Origin: an uncultured Prevotellaceae bacterium | Lineage (GTDB): Bacteria > Bacteroidota > Bacteroidia > Bacteroidales > Bacteroidaceae | Length of the DNA stretch: 20,832 nucleotides | Reading direction: 5' to 3' | NCBI GenBank assembly: GCA_946624335.1 | Contig: CAMOSA010000019.1 | Location: 1-20,832 of the forward strand | Shown here: positions 8,404 through 16,605 of the stretch, piece after piece | Position numbering within the stretch: the first letter of the stretch is position 1 | Layout: each line of letters opens with the position of its first letter | Notes under the pieces: generated by a model | The model's database searches: none | What the model saw: the letters and a program-made list of their open reading frames with translations, nothing else | What the model was told of the DNA's origin: nothing | Made by a program: the position numbers and the translations under genes

Positions 8404-9948
8404 ATGAAAGCAAAATACTTCATCACAGCCTTGGCTTTTCTGAGTCTGATGACCTCGTGCGAGGACTGGTTCTCGACGCCTCCTGAGAGCGAGATGGTGC
8501 GCGACGACTTTTGGAAGAAGAAGAGTGATGTAGAGGGAGCCATCGGTGCCTGCTACCGCACGCTGGCCGACCAAGGCGTCATCAAGCGTCTGCTCGTATG
8601 GGGCGAATTGCGCAGCGACAACGTACTCGACGGCCGCAACCGTGAAGACAACGTCTACAAGATTCTCACGGCTAACATCACAGCGGACAACGAATACACG
8701 CGTTGGAGCCAGTTCTACGCATGCATCAACCAGTGCAACACGCTCATTGCCAACGCCCCCGATGTGCAAGCTTCCGACCCCGACTACGCTGCCACCGAAC
8801 TCAATGCCCATCTGGCCGAAGCCAAAGCCATCCGCGCCTTCTGCTATCTCACGTTGGTGCGGACATTCAAGGACGTGCCTTACGTCACCGAACCCTACGT
8901 GGACGACAGCCGTCCCTTCGTGATGCCACAGACGTCGGGCGACGAAATCCTGGCGGCAGAACTGGCCGTCCTCAAGAGTATCGACACGCAGGCCCCGCAG
9001 CTATGGACCGAAAATATCCCTTATACACGCGGACGCATTACCCAAAAAGCAGTATGGACACTCGAGGCCGACATCGCTCTTTGGCTGAATCGCTACGACG
9101 ACTGTGTCGAGGCTTGTGACAAGGTGCTCTCCACAACGGCCAACCCGCTTGTGCTGGAGCGCGCCTCCACCTATTTCCGCAACGTCTTCCTCACAGGCAA
9201 TTCCAGTGAAAGTATCTGGGAATTGCAACTCGACCAGAACAACCAGAACGCCGCTGTACGCGACTTCTTCGGCCTGAGCGGCACTGATGCCTGCCTCTCG
9301 AGCTACAATTTCTCTAGCGTGGGCGGTTCCAGCGACCTCTTCCTCGCTCAGCGCGACCTGCGCCGTATGAATGCCTTCGTCAGCGCAGGTGCCTACTATG
9401 CCATCAAGAAATATACAGCGCTACGCACTAATCTGACCAACGTCGACGGCCGCGAAGCCGACTTCCAGTGGGGCGATGCCAATTGCAACTGGATTCTCTA
9501 CCGCCTGCCCGACATCTACCTGATGAAAGCCGAGGCACTGGCCGAACTCGGAGGCAGCGACAACCTGCAGGAAGCTGTACGCCTGTGCGGCATTACCTAC
9601 GACCGCGCCAACCCCGACCTCGAACCAGGCACGCTCGTCGCCAACATCGGCAACCAGGAGGAGGTGCGCAACCTGGTGCTGGCCGAACGGCAGCGCGAAT
9701 TCCTCTTCGAGGGCAAACGCTACTTTGACCTTATGCGACGGATGCGCCGAGATGGAACGCCCGCGCAGGTGCTTGAGACCTATCTGCGCAAGCGATACGA
9801 AGAGATTGTCAGTATGTGGGCCGATGTGCGTCCGAAGCTGAATGACGTCGATGCCATCTACATGCCCGTCAACAATGATGAACTCCGCGCCAATCCATTG
9901 CTGCGGCAGAACCGATTCTACGAAACATCATCAGACATCACACGTTAA
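8404..9948 (+). CDS. SusD/RagB-like glycan-binding lipoprotein (SusD1)
   Basis: This is the surface lipoprotein that caps SusC1 and captures glycan. The start at 8404 (MKAKYF) gives 514 residues and a 19-residue lipoprotein signal (LMTSC, lipid Cys19) followed by Glu-Asp; an in-frame ATG at 8392 would add four residues but lies within a 14-bp repeat. Family features: a helical N-terminal region with DVEGAIGACYRTL and LLVWGELRSDNV, the helix AKAIRAFCYLTLVRTFKDVPYVTEP, and the C-terminal ERQREFLFEGKRYFDLMRR with the EG pair near residue 436. These match the SusD/RagB TPR-type fold. It follows SusC1 by 30 bp and is followed after 3 bp by FAS1 lipoprotein B, consistent with translation from one message. 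The cognate partner is almost certainly SusC1; ligand not inferable. Confidence 0.95.
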   Translation: MKAKYFITALAFLSLMTSCEDWFSTPPESEMVRDDFWKKKSDVEGAIGACYRTLADQGVIKRLLVWGELRSDNVLDGRNREDNVYKILTANITADNEYTRWSQFYACINQCNTLIANAPDVQASDPDYAATELNAHLAEAKAIRAFCYLTLVRTFKDVPYVTEPYVDDSRPFVMPQTSGDEILAAELAVLKSIDTQAPQLWTENIPYTRGRITQKAVWTLEADIALWLNRYDDCVEACDKVLSTTANPLVLERASTYFRNVFLTGNSSESIWELQLDQNNQNAAVRDFFGLSGTDACLSSYNFSSVGGSSDLFLAQRDLRRMNAFVSAGAYYAIKKYTALRTNLTNVDGREADFQWGDANCNWILYRLPDIYLMKAEALAELGGSDNLQEAVRLCGITYDRANPDLEPGTLVANIGNQEEVRNLVLAERQREFLFEGKRYFDLMRRMRRDGTPAQVLETYLRKRYEEIVSMWADVRPKLNDVDAIYMPVNNDELRANPLLRQNRFYETSSDITR

Positions 9949-9951
9949 GCC

Positions 9952-11802
9952 ATGAATAAGATAGTCAGAAACGCCACCATGATTGTTGCAGCAGCCCTGT
10001 CGTTCGTTGCCTGCAATAGCGACGACATCAAGGACGATGCCATGTACACCTTCACGGGCGAGACGGCAGCCAGTTTCTGCCAGCACACGCCCGAGCTCAG
10101 CCGTTTCTACGAGATGCTCGTGGCCACAGGCGATGAGAGCCTACTCGGCATCTATGGCCATTTCACCCTCTTCCCGCCCACTAACACCGCTATCGACGCA
10201 TGGCTCAGTGAGCGCGGACAGCGTTGGGAGGACCTGACGATAGAGGACATGCAGAAGGTGGTCTACAGCAGCACCATCCGCACGGGTGCCCAGGAATTCC
10301 TTACCACCGACTTCGTAGGCAATGCGACCTCGCTGCTGAGCATGCAGGATCGCACCATACAGATCAGCTTCGTCACCAACGACAAGGGCCAACGCGAGAT
10401 TCTCGTCAATAGTATCGCACGAATCGTCAGTGCCGACAACGAGGTTCACAATGGCGTCGTACACATCGTAGACCACGTCATAGAGCCCTCTGAGGCTACC
10501 TTCCTCCAGCGCCTATGCCAGCAGCCGTCACTCAGCATCTTCGCACGAGCCTTTGCTGCCTCGGGGTTCAATGATCAGATGTCCGACCTCTACGACCCAA
10601 ACTATACCGGGCCTGCAGGCTTTGACAGTGAAGACCCGTCGCAAGGCCATTACGAGCATTGCAAACTGGGATGGACCGTCTTTGCCGAGACCGACGAAGT
10701 GCTGCATCAGGCTGGCCTCATCGTCACGGACTCCGACACGCTCTCTGCCGTGGAACGCTTCGCCGAGAAGTGGTACGGCACCGAGGCCCTCGGCCGCTAC
10801 ACCGATGAGCGCAACCCTCTGCATCGGTTCGTGGCTTACCACATTCTCAACCGCCAGATGAACACGGGCTCCATGGTCTACACGGGTTTTGCCTGCGCTC
10901 CGACCTATCGCTCGAAAGCCTACGAATACTACGAGACCATGCTCCCCTATCGCATGATAGAGGTCAAGGCAGGCCCCGAAATCAACCGACAGCGCAACGG
11001 CCACAGCGTACATCTCGACAACGAGGCCAGCAATATGGAGACCATGAACGGCTACATCCACGTTCTACGCGATCTGCTCGTCTATGACGAAGACATCATG
11101 ACCTCCGACGTCATGCACAAGCGCATCCGCTTCGATTTCTATGCCGTGCCGCCACAACTCACCAACAACCACATCCGCTGGAATTGGGACTACCTCTCGA
11201 ACGCGCACGCCTTCCCGCAGGACTTCTGTGGCGACTATTTCAAGTACAATACGGGCTCTACGCTGACACTTTGGGCCTCCGACGGCTGGACCAACTACCA
11301 GAGCGATGAGATGCTCATAGCCGGTCCCATGTACGACTTCACGTTGCGCATGCTGCCTGTCCCCCCTGGCAACTACGAAATACGCCTCGGCTACCGAGCC
11401 GAGAACTGGCGCGGTATAGCACAGCTCTTCATCGATGGTCAGATTGCCGGCATCCCCGTTGACCTCACAATAGGCTACAACGGCGCTGAGAACGACCCCC
11501 GTATCGGTTACGTCCACGATGAGGACACCTCCGACGACGGTATCGAAAACGATAAGATGATGCGCAACCACGGCTATATGAAGGCCCCCACAAGCATGTA
11601 CACCGGGCAGGAGGGCGGCAAGAGCCTGCGCGATATGTCGGCCTGCCTCCGCATCATCATCGGACAGTACCTCTTCCAATCTTACGGCCCCCACTATTTC
11701 CGCGCGAAGAACATGGATGACAAGGGTGGTGGCCGTCAGTTTCATGCCGATTACATTGAGTACATTCCCGTCGACTTGATTAGAGATGAGGATAGGGAGT
11801 GA
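9952..11802 (+). CDS. FAS1 domain lipoprotein B with C-terminal beta-rich domain
   Basis: This is a 616-residue lipoprotein: Cys21 in the lipobox FVAC, then Asn-Ser-Asp-Asp, an acidic surface-export-like pattern. A first FAS1 domain spans about 35-178 (FTLFPPTNTAIDAWL and NGVVHIVDHVIEP); a second, more divergent one spans about 183-378 (TVFAETDEVLHQAG and NGYIHVLRDLLVYD). The last 230 residues are not FAS1. They are rich in aromatic and beta-strand-like sequence, with PPGNYEIRLGYRAENWRGIA and LFIDGQIAGIP near 471-502, resembling a jelly-roll or carbohydrate-binding-type sandwich. I do not recognise a named family for this part. It starts 3 bp after the SusD1 stop. Its stop codon lies inside a 14-bp tandem repeat. 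A role as a SusE/F-like accessory glycan or adhesion protein is inferred from position and surface signal. Confidence 0.85.
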   Translation: MNKIVRNATMIVAAALSFVACNSDDIKDDAMYTFTGETAASFCQHTPELSRFYEMLVATGDESLLGIYGHFTLFPPTNTAIDAWLSERGQRWEDLTIEDMQKVVYSSTIRTGAQEFLTTDFVGNATSLLSMQDRTIQISFVTNDKGQREILVNSIARIVSADNEVHNGVVHIVDHVIEPSEATFLQRLCQQPSLSIFARAFAASGFNDQMSDLYDPNYTGPAGFDSEDPSQGHYEHCKLGWTVFAETDEVLHQAGLIVTDSDTLSAVERFAEKWYGTEALGRYTDERNPLHRFVAYHILNRQMNTGSMVYTGFACAPTYRSKAYEYYETMLPYRMIEVKAGPEINRQRNGHSVHLDNEASNMETMNGYIHVLRDLLVYDEDIMTSDVMHKRIRFDFYAVPPQLTNNHIRWNWDYLSNAHAFPQDFCGDYFKYNTGSTLTLWASDGWTNYQSDEMLIAGPMYDFTLRMLPVPPGNYEIRLGYRAENWRGIAQLFIDGQIAGIPVDLTIGYNGAENDPRIGYVHDEDTSDDGIENDKMMRNHGYMKAPTSMYTGQEGGKSLRDMSACLRIIIGQYLFQSYGPHYFRAKNMDDKGGGRQFHADYIEYIPVDLIRDEDRE

Positions 11803-11832
11803 AGAATGAAGAGTGAAGAATGAAGAATGAAC
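11797..11832 (+). repeat. 14-bp tandem repeat at the FAS1 B to FAS1 C junction
   Basis: Two perfect copies of GAGTGAAGAATGAA (11797-11810 and 11811-11824) are followed by a partial copy, GAATGAAC. The first copy contains the stop codon of FAS1 lipoprotein B, so the repeat also encodes its last residues. The tract is almost free of pyrimidines other than T and lies about 20 bp before the next start. Confidence 0.75.
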
Positions 11833-11852
11833 TATAAAGCGAAAAGAGAACT

Positions 11853-13415
11853 ATGAGAAGAGACACGATCTTTGTCGTTCTAATAGCGATCGTAGGCATA
11901 TGGGCCTCGACAGCCTGCACCTCCGACTGGGATGATCACTATGGGCGTCAGGCAGGCGTGAACGCCCAGAGCCTGATGGACGTGATAGAGGCCGACGCTC
12001 AGCTCAGCCGCTTCAGCATGGCCTTGAAGCGGACGGGCATGGACAGCGCACTGCGCGCCGACCAGACCTACACCGTGTGGGCTCCGACCGACGAAGCGCT
12101 TGCAGCGCTCGACCTCGCCGACGATGCCGCCATACGGCGCATGGTCATGAACCACATAGCGCGCTTCAGCTATCCTACATCCACGACAGGCAACGTCGTG
12201 ATGCTCAACGGCAAGACGATGCGCTACACGAGCGCTGCGGTATTCAACGAGGCCACCATCGCCGAGGCCAATATTGCAGCGGCCAACGGACTCCTGCACA
12301 AGCTCTCGGCACAAATTCCTTATCGCTACAATCTGCGCGAACTCATGGATGCCGACAGTCGTTTCGCCAAGCTCGCGGCCTTCGTGGCACGCTTCGATCA
12401 GCGCGTCTACGACGAGCGCCGCTCGACAAGCCGCGACAGCGTGTTCGTGGACTACAACGCCTTGCTTCAGGACCCTAAATATGGCGTGGGCGATCTTGCC
12501 GACGAGGACTCCCTGTTCACGATGATTCTCCCGACCAACGCCGTCTGGCAGACGGAGCTTGAACGTATTGGGGCGGCCTTCACGCCCTATAGTGCTGATG
12601 CCAGAGCTGCTGACAGCGTGCGGCACGTGCAGGCCGCACAGGCCTTGCTGGGCGGGCTCACGTTCCGTGGCATCGCCGACGACGCAGCTGACAGTCTCGT
12701 CACCGTCACGGGCAGGACCATCAAGCCCGTAAAAGCCTATCTGGAAGGCTACGAACGCATCCAGGCTTCCAACGGCATCGTCTACGTGGCCTCGACGGCC
12801 CTGAACAGGAACGACGCCTGCGTGTGGCGCCATGTGCTGACGACCGAGGCCGAGGAGCTGGACAGCCGCGTAGCCATGGCGGGCTCCAACTGCTACGTCC
12901 GCAACACGAACACCGTGAGCCGCGTGCAGGGCGTGAGCGAGAACAGCTACCTTGAGGTGACGAGCGGCAACGTTGATGGCGGCAGCACGTTCTACGTGGC
13001 AGGGTCGCTGGCTACCACGTACGACGTCTACGTAGATTTCGTCAACCCCGTTGTGGATGGCGAGAACGTAGCGGCCGAGCGCACTAAGGTCACGTTCCAG
13101 CTGATGTACCGCGGCGCCAACGGGCGCGCCACGGCCAAGAACCAGAACACGCCCACGGAGATCACGGGCATCGATGCTGACGGCGTACTGCAGCCCGGCA
13201 TCATCAGCGTGAAAGCGTTTGAGGCGGTGGCGCTGCCTGTGAGCGATTTCTACGACGGGATGTGGCACGCCGACCCTACGCATGCCGCTCTCGAGACGAC
13301 TCCGACAACGACGCTGAAGGTGCAGACGCGCGTCACCGCCGCCGATGCCCGCAACGGCTACGTCCGCAAGTTCCGCATCGACCGCGTGCGGCTGGTGCCG
13401 GTGGACGATAACTAA
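11853..13415 (+). CDS. FAS1 domain lipoprotein C with C-terminal beta-sandwich-like domain
   Basis: This is a 520-residue lipoprotein with Cys22 in STAC followed by Thr-Ser-Asp-Trp-Asp-Asp, consistent with surface display. FAS1 domain 1 covers about 36-158 (QTYTVWAPTDEALAAL, then the variant closing NGLLHKLSAQIPY); domain 2 covers about 161-318 (FTMILPTNAVW, then NGIVYVASTALN). Residues about 325-517 form a separate domain with SGNVDGGSTFYVAGSLATTY, YDVYVDFVNP and the closing strand RKFRIDRVRLVPVDD, suggesting a beta-sandwich binding module comparable in position to that of lipoprotein B. It starts the second FAS1-SusC-SusD module: 50 bp from lipoprotein B and 67 bp from SusC2, both gaps holding tandem repeats. 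A long antisense open frame opposite this gene is a composition artefact. The ligand is unknown. Confidence 0.83.
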   Translation: MRRDTIFVVLIAIVGIWASTACTSDWDDHYGRQAGVNAQSLMDVIEADAQLSRFSMALKRTGMDSALRADQTYTVWAPTDEALAALDLADDAAIRRMVMNHIARFSYPTSTTGNVVMLNGKTMRYTSAAVFNEATIAEANIAAANGLLHKLSAQIPYRYNLRELMDADSRFAKLAAFVARFDQRVYDERRSTSRDSVFVDYNALLQDPKYGVGDLADEDSLFTMILPTNAVWQTELERIGAAFTPYSADARAADSVRHVQAAQALLGGLTFRGIADDAADSLVTVTGRTIKPVKAYLEGYERIQASNGIVYVASTALNRNDACVWRHVLTTEAEELDSRVAMAGSNCYVRNTNTVSRVQGVSENSYLEVTSGNVDGGSTFYVAGSLATTYDVYVDFVNPVVDGENVAAERTKVTFQLMYRGANGRATAKNQNTPTEITGIDADGVLQPGIISVKAFEAVALPVSDFYDGMWHADPTHAALETTPTTTLKVQTRVTAADARNGYVRKFRIDRVRLVPVDDN

Positions 13416-13422
13416 CAACGAT

Positions 13423-13455
13423 AACGTTAACGAAAACGTTAACGAAAACGAAAAC
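13423..13455 (+). repeat. 12-bp tandem repeat between FAS1 C and SusC2
   Basis: Two perfect 12-bp units AACGTTAACGAA (13423-13434 and 13435-13446) are followed by AACGAAAAC. Each unit contains the 8-bp palindrome CGTTAACG. The flanking 9-mer ATAACGTTA occurs at 13421-13429 and again at 13472-13480, just before the SusC2 start. No spacer-like unique segments are present, so this is not a CRISPR. Confidence 0.75.
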
Positions 13456-13482
13456 AAAAACTAAAGAAACTATAACGTTACG

Positions 13483-16400
13483 ATGAAACTTCCGATCCTA
13501 TCCCTCTTACTCGCATGCAGCAGCGCGATGACAGCGGCGCAGCAGACCGACAGCCTACGGACGCAGGCCACGGGGCAGGCTTCCTCGATTCACCACGTCA
13601 GGGTGCGTGGCCGCGTGGAGCGGGCCGCAACGGGCGAGGGTCTGGCTGGGGCAAGCATCACTTCGCCCGGACTCAGGGTAAGCGCGATGACGGCTGACGA
13701 TGGCCGATTCGAGATCCGGCTGCCGTCGACCGACGTTCTGCTCGAGGTCACGGCTCCGGGATACGACGGGCAGGAGGTGGCTGTGCAGGGGCGTACTGAC
13801 ATCGACGTCAGCCTGCTCGACGCCATCGACGACACCACTCCCTCCCGACTGAACCTGCAGATTACGGGCCCGTTGCGAGCCACGCGGCAGAGTGGACAGC
13901 CCGGCAGCGGCGACACCTATTTCGTGCGCGGCCTCCAGAGCATAAATCTCAGCAGCCAACCGCTGTTCATCGTCGACGGCGTGGAGTGGCAGATGCAGGA
14001 GGAGGCGCGCACGACCGTCACGGGCTACGCTGGCAGCCCGCTGACTCTGATTGACCCTGATGACATCGAAAGCATCGACGTCCTGCGCGACGGTACGGCC
14101 ATCTGGGGCTCGAAGGGTGCTGCGGGAATTGTCGTGATCAGGACAAAACGTGCCAAGGACATGGCCACGCGCATCGAGGCCAACATCTCGATGGGATTCA
14201 CGACGCCCTACAAGTCGCTGCCGATGATGCAGGCTGGCGCTTACACTCGCTACGCCACCGACGTGATGCGCGGCATGAAAGCCGATGAGGTGGGCGCGCT
14301 GCACTTCATCCAGAACGACCCCTCGCGCTCCTACTACTGGGACACGCACCAACAGACCGACTGGCTCAGCGAAGTGAACCGGACGGGCTTCATGCAGAAC
14401 TACGGCATCAACGTGGAGGGCGGCGACGACGTGGCGCTCTACCGCTTCTCGCTCGGCTACGGCAAGAACGACGGCAACGTGGACGGCACCAGTTTCGGGC
14501 GCCTGAACGCGCGGTTCAACAGCGATATTCGCCTGACCGAGCGACTCTTCGTGGCAACCGACATCGCCTACGCCCAGACGATGACGCGTGTAAACTTCGA
14601 CGGGCTCGACGACGTGCATAACCCTGCCTATCTGGCCATGGTGAAATCGCCGCTCTACGGCCCGTGGCAGCACAACCTGGCGGGGCAGGCTACCAACCGC
14701 ATGAACGACGCCGACGAACTGGGAGTGGGCAACCCTATTGCCCTGATTGGCGACAATATCCCCGACATCGACCGCTACCGCTTCAACCTCAACCTACGGC
14801 CTTCCTACGCCTTCACCGACCGCCTGAAGCTGAGTGCCACGCTGGGCTTCAGCTGGGACAAGACGGCCGAGGACGTGTTCCTGCCCGATCATGGCGTGGC
14901 CGACATGCCTCTCAGGAACGCGCAGGGCGAAGTCTATGCGACAGCGCTGAACACGGTTTCCGACCTGATGGCGCGCCAGAGCACGCTGAGTGCCGAGGGC
15001 CGACTTGACTGGACCGTGGTGAAGGACTATGGCCACGCGCTCGACCTTGCCGCCGGGGGACGATTCTACAATACTTATTATAAATGGAACGCGGGCCTCG
15101 GCTACAACACGGGCTCCGACTTCATGCGTGCACTCTCGAACACCAACAGCAGCCTCCGCTGGATCGACGGCGACAACTACAAAGAGCGCCATGCGTCATG
15201 GTTCCTGACGGCCGACTATGCTTTTCGAAGGCGATACAGCGTAGGGCTCGGCCTGGAGCTCGCCACGTCCTCGCGCTATGGCCGCGAGGCGGGAGGTCTC
15301 AACCTATGCGGCGTCAGCTGGTCGGTAAATCCGTCGTTCCAGGCAGCGTGGCTCATTTCGGGCGAACGGTGGATGCGAGGGTTCAGCGCAGTGAACACGG
15401 CCCGCCTGCGTGCGGCTCTGAGTCAGACGGGTAACGACCGCCTGCCCATTCTGTCCAACCGCACTTACCGCGAGACCGCCGCGCCCATACAGGATGCGAC
15501 AGGAATGCTACTGGCCAACATCGGCAACGAACAGCTGCGGTGGGAGACGACGCGACGCGCCTCCATAGGCCTCGACCTCGCGCTATGGCACGACCGCTGG
15601 CAGCTGAGCGCCGACGTGTTTTGGGCGCGCACCAACGACCTCGTAACGCGCAAGCAGCTTGCCGACGTGGCGGGCATGAACTACTATTGGGACAACGACG
15701 GCAGCCTGACCAACCGTGGCTTCGAGTTTGCGACATCTGCACGTGTGATTGAGCACAAGGACTGGAAGCTGACTCTCGGCGCTACGCTCGGCCACTACAC
15801 GAACCGCATTGAAGAACTCGCGAACGGAGCTTTCACTACGGACGTGGCTGGCGCCACCATCCTGACCACGGAAGGCCGGGCAGCGGGCGTCTTCTACGGA
15901 TGGCAGACGCGCAGCGTATACGCTGACGCACAGGCTGCAGCTGCCGACGGCCTCAGCGTTGTCAGCGACAATGGCAACAAGGTGGCCTTTGGCGCAGGAG
16001 ACATCCGCTTCGTTGACCAGAACCAAGATGGCATCATCGACGACCAAGACCGCGTAGTGCTCGGCGACCCCAATCCCGACATCTATGGCGACTTCAGTCT
16101 GCAACTCAAATGGCGACGCTTAACCCTCGACGGCAGTCTCGCCTACAGCCTGGGAGCCGACGCCTACAACGCCCTGCGCCAGCAGCTGGAATCGGGCAGC
16201 AGCCTCTTCAACCAGACCACTGCCATGGAGAACCGTTGGACGGCCGACGGGCAGGTGACAGACATCCCGCGCGCCACCTTCGGCGACCCGATGGGCAACA
16301 GCCGTGCCAGCGACCGATGGGTGGAGGACGGCTCGTACCTGAAACTGCGCACGCTGCGGCTGACCTATGATCTGCCCGTTCGATTTGCGGCCATACAAGG

Positions 16401-16563
16401 CATTAAGGTGTGGGCCTCGGCCAACAACGTGTTCACGCTGACACGCTATCTCGGTGCCGACCCCGAGTTCTCCATTGCGACCTCGGTGCTCTATCAAGGC
16501 GTCGATGCTGGTCTCGTGCCCAACAGCCGCTCCTTCCAACTTGGAGTGAAGATTAATCTTTAA
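13483..16563 (+). CDS. SusC-like outer membrane protein with a shortened plug region (SusC2)
   Basis: This 1026-residue protein is a SusC-family outer-membrane barrel: signal peptide to about residue 19 (AMTAA), a carboxypeptidase-like domain at about 40-111 (VRGRVERAATGEGLAGASI), plug motifs YFVRGLQSINLSSQPLFIVDGV (146-167) and VLRDGTAIWGSKGAAGIVVI (200-219), a late DQNQDGIIDDQDRVVLGDPNP motif and the C-terminus LGVKINL. It is odd in the plug: from the end of the carboxypeptidase-like domain to the RG motif it has about 38 residues where SusC1 has about 78, with no LxEVVV-type TonB box and no LQGRIAG segment. The VLKD motif is also two residues shorter than in SusC1. The frame is uninterrupted here, so this looks like a genuine variant. 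It precedes SusD2 by 42 bp. Transport by normal TonB coupling is therefore less certain than for SusC1. Confidence 0.93.
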   Translation: MKLPILSLLLACSSAMTAAQQTDSLRTQATGQASSIHHVRVRGRVERAATGEGLAGASITSPGLRVSAMTADDGRFEIRLPSTDVLLEVTAPGYDGQEVAVQGRTDIDVSLLDAIDDTTPSRLNLQITGPLRATRQSGQPGSGDTYFVRGLQSINLSSQPLFIVDGVEWQMQEEARTTVTGYAGSPLTLIDPDDIESIDVLRDGTAIWGSKGAAGIVVIRTKRAKDMATRIEANISMGFTTPYKSLPMMQAGAYTRYATDVMRGMKADEVGALHFIQNDPSRSYYWDTHQQTDWLSEVNRTGFMQNYGINVEGGDDVALYRFSLGYGKNDGNVDGTSFGRLNARFNSDIRLTERLFVATDIAYAQTMTRVNFDGLDDVHNPAYLAMVKSPLYGPWQHNLAGQATNRMNDADELGVGNPIALIGDNIPDIDRYRFNLNLRPSYAFTDRLKLSATLGFSWDKTAEDVFLPDHGVADMPLRNAQGEVYATALNTVSDLMARQSTLSAEGRLDWTVVKDYGHALDLAAGGRFYNTYYKWNAGLGYNTGSDFMRALSNTNSSLRWIDGDNYKERHASWFLTADYAFRRRYSVGLGLELATSSRYGREAGGLNLCGVSWSVNPSFQAAWLISGERWMRGFSAVNTARLRAALSQTGNDRLPILSNRTYRETAAPIQDATGMLLANIGNEQLRWETTRRASIGLDLALWHDRWQLSADVFWARTNDLVTRKQLADVAGMNYYWDNDGSLTNRGFEFATSARVIEHKDWKLTLGATLGHYTNRIEELANGAFTTDVAGATILTTEGRAAGVFYGWQTRSVYADAQAAAADGLSVVSDNGNKVAFGAGDIRFVDQNQDGIIDDQDRVVLGDPNPDIYGDFSLQLKWRRLTLDGSLAYSLGADAYNALRQQLESGSSLFNQTTAMENRWTADGQVTDIPRATFGDPMGNSRASDRWVEDGSYLKLRTLRLTYDLPVRFAAIQGIKVWASANNVFTLTRYLGADPEFSIATSVLYQGVDAGLVPNSRSFQLGVKINL

Positions 16564-16605
16564 TTCAACATTCTCTATGAGGAATCTATCATTCATCATG
16601 CACCT

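Noticed and set aside
11880..13457. A 525-residue open frame on the minus strand opposite FAS1 lipoprotein C
   Set aside because: Its translation is rich in His, Arg, Val and Ala without domain patterns, and it starts in the intergenic repeat. It mirrors a well-supported gene with a lipoprotein signal and FAS1 motifs. High GC at third codon positions explains the open antisense frame.
13421..13480. Possible CRISPR-like repeat array
   Set aside because: The units are 12 bp, directly adjacent, with no unique spacers.
13804..13925. A frameshift or pseudogene as the cause of the short SusC2 plug
   Set aside because: The reading frame is continuous from the signal peptide to the C-terminal strand, with plug and barrel motifs on both sides in the same frame.
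13555..14673. A 372-residue minus-strand open frame opposite SusC2
   Set aside because: Same composition effect; the plus strand carries clear SusC motifs throughout.
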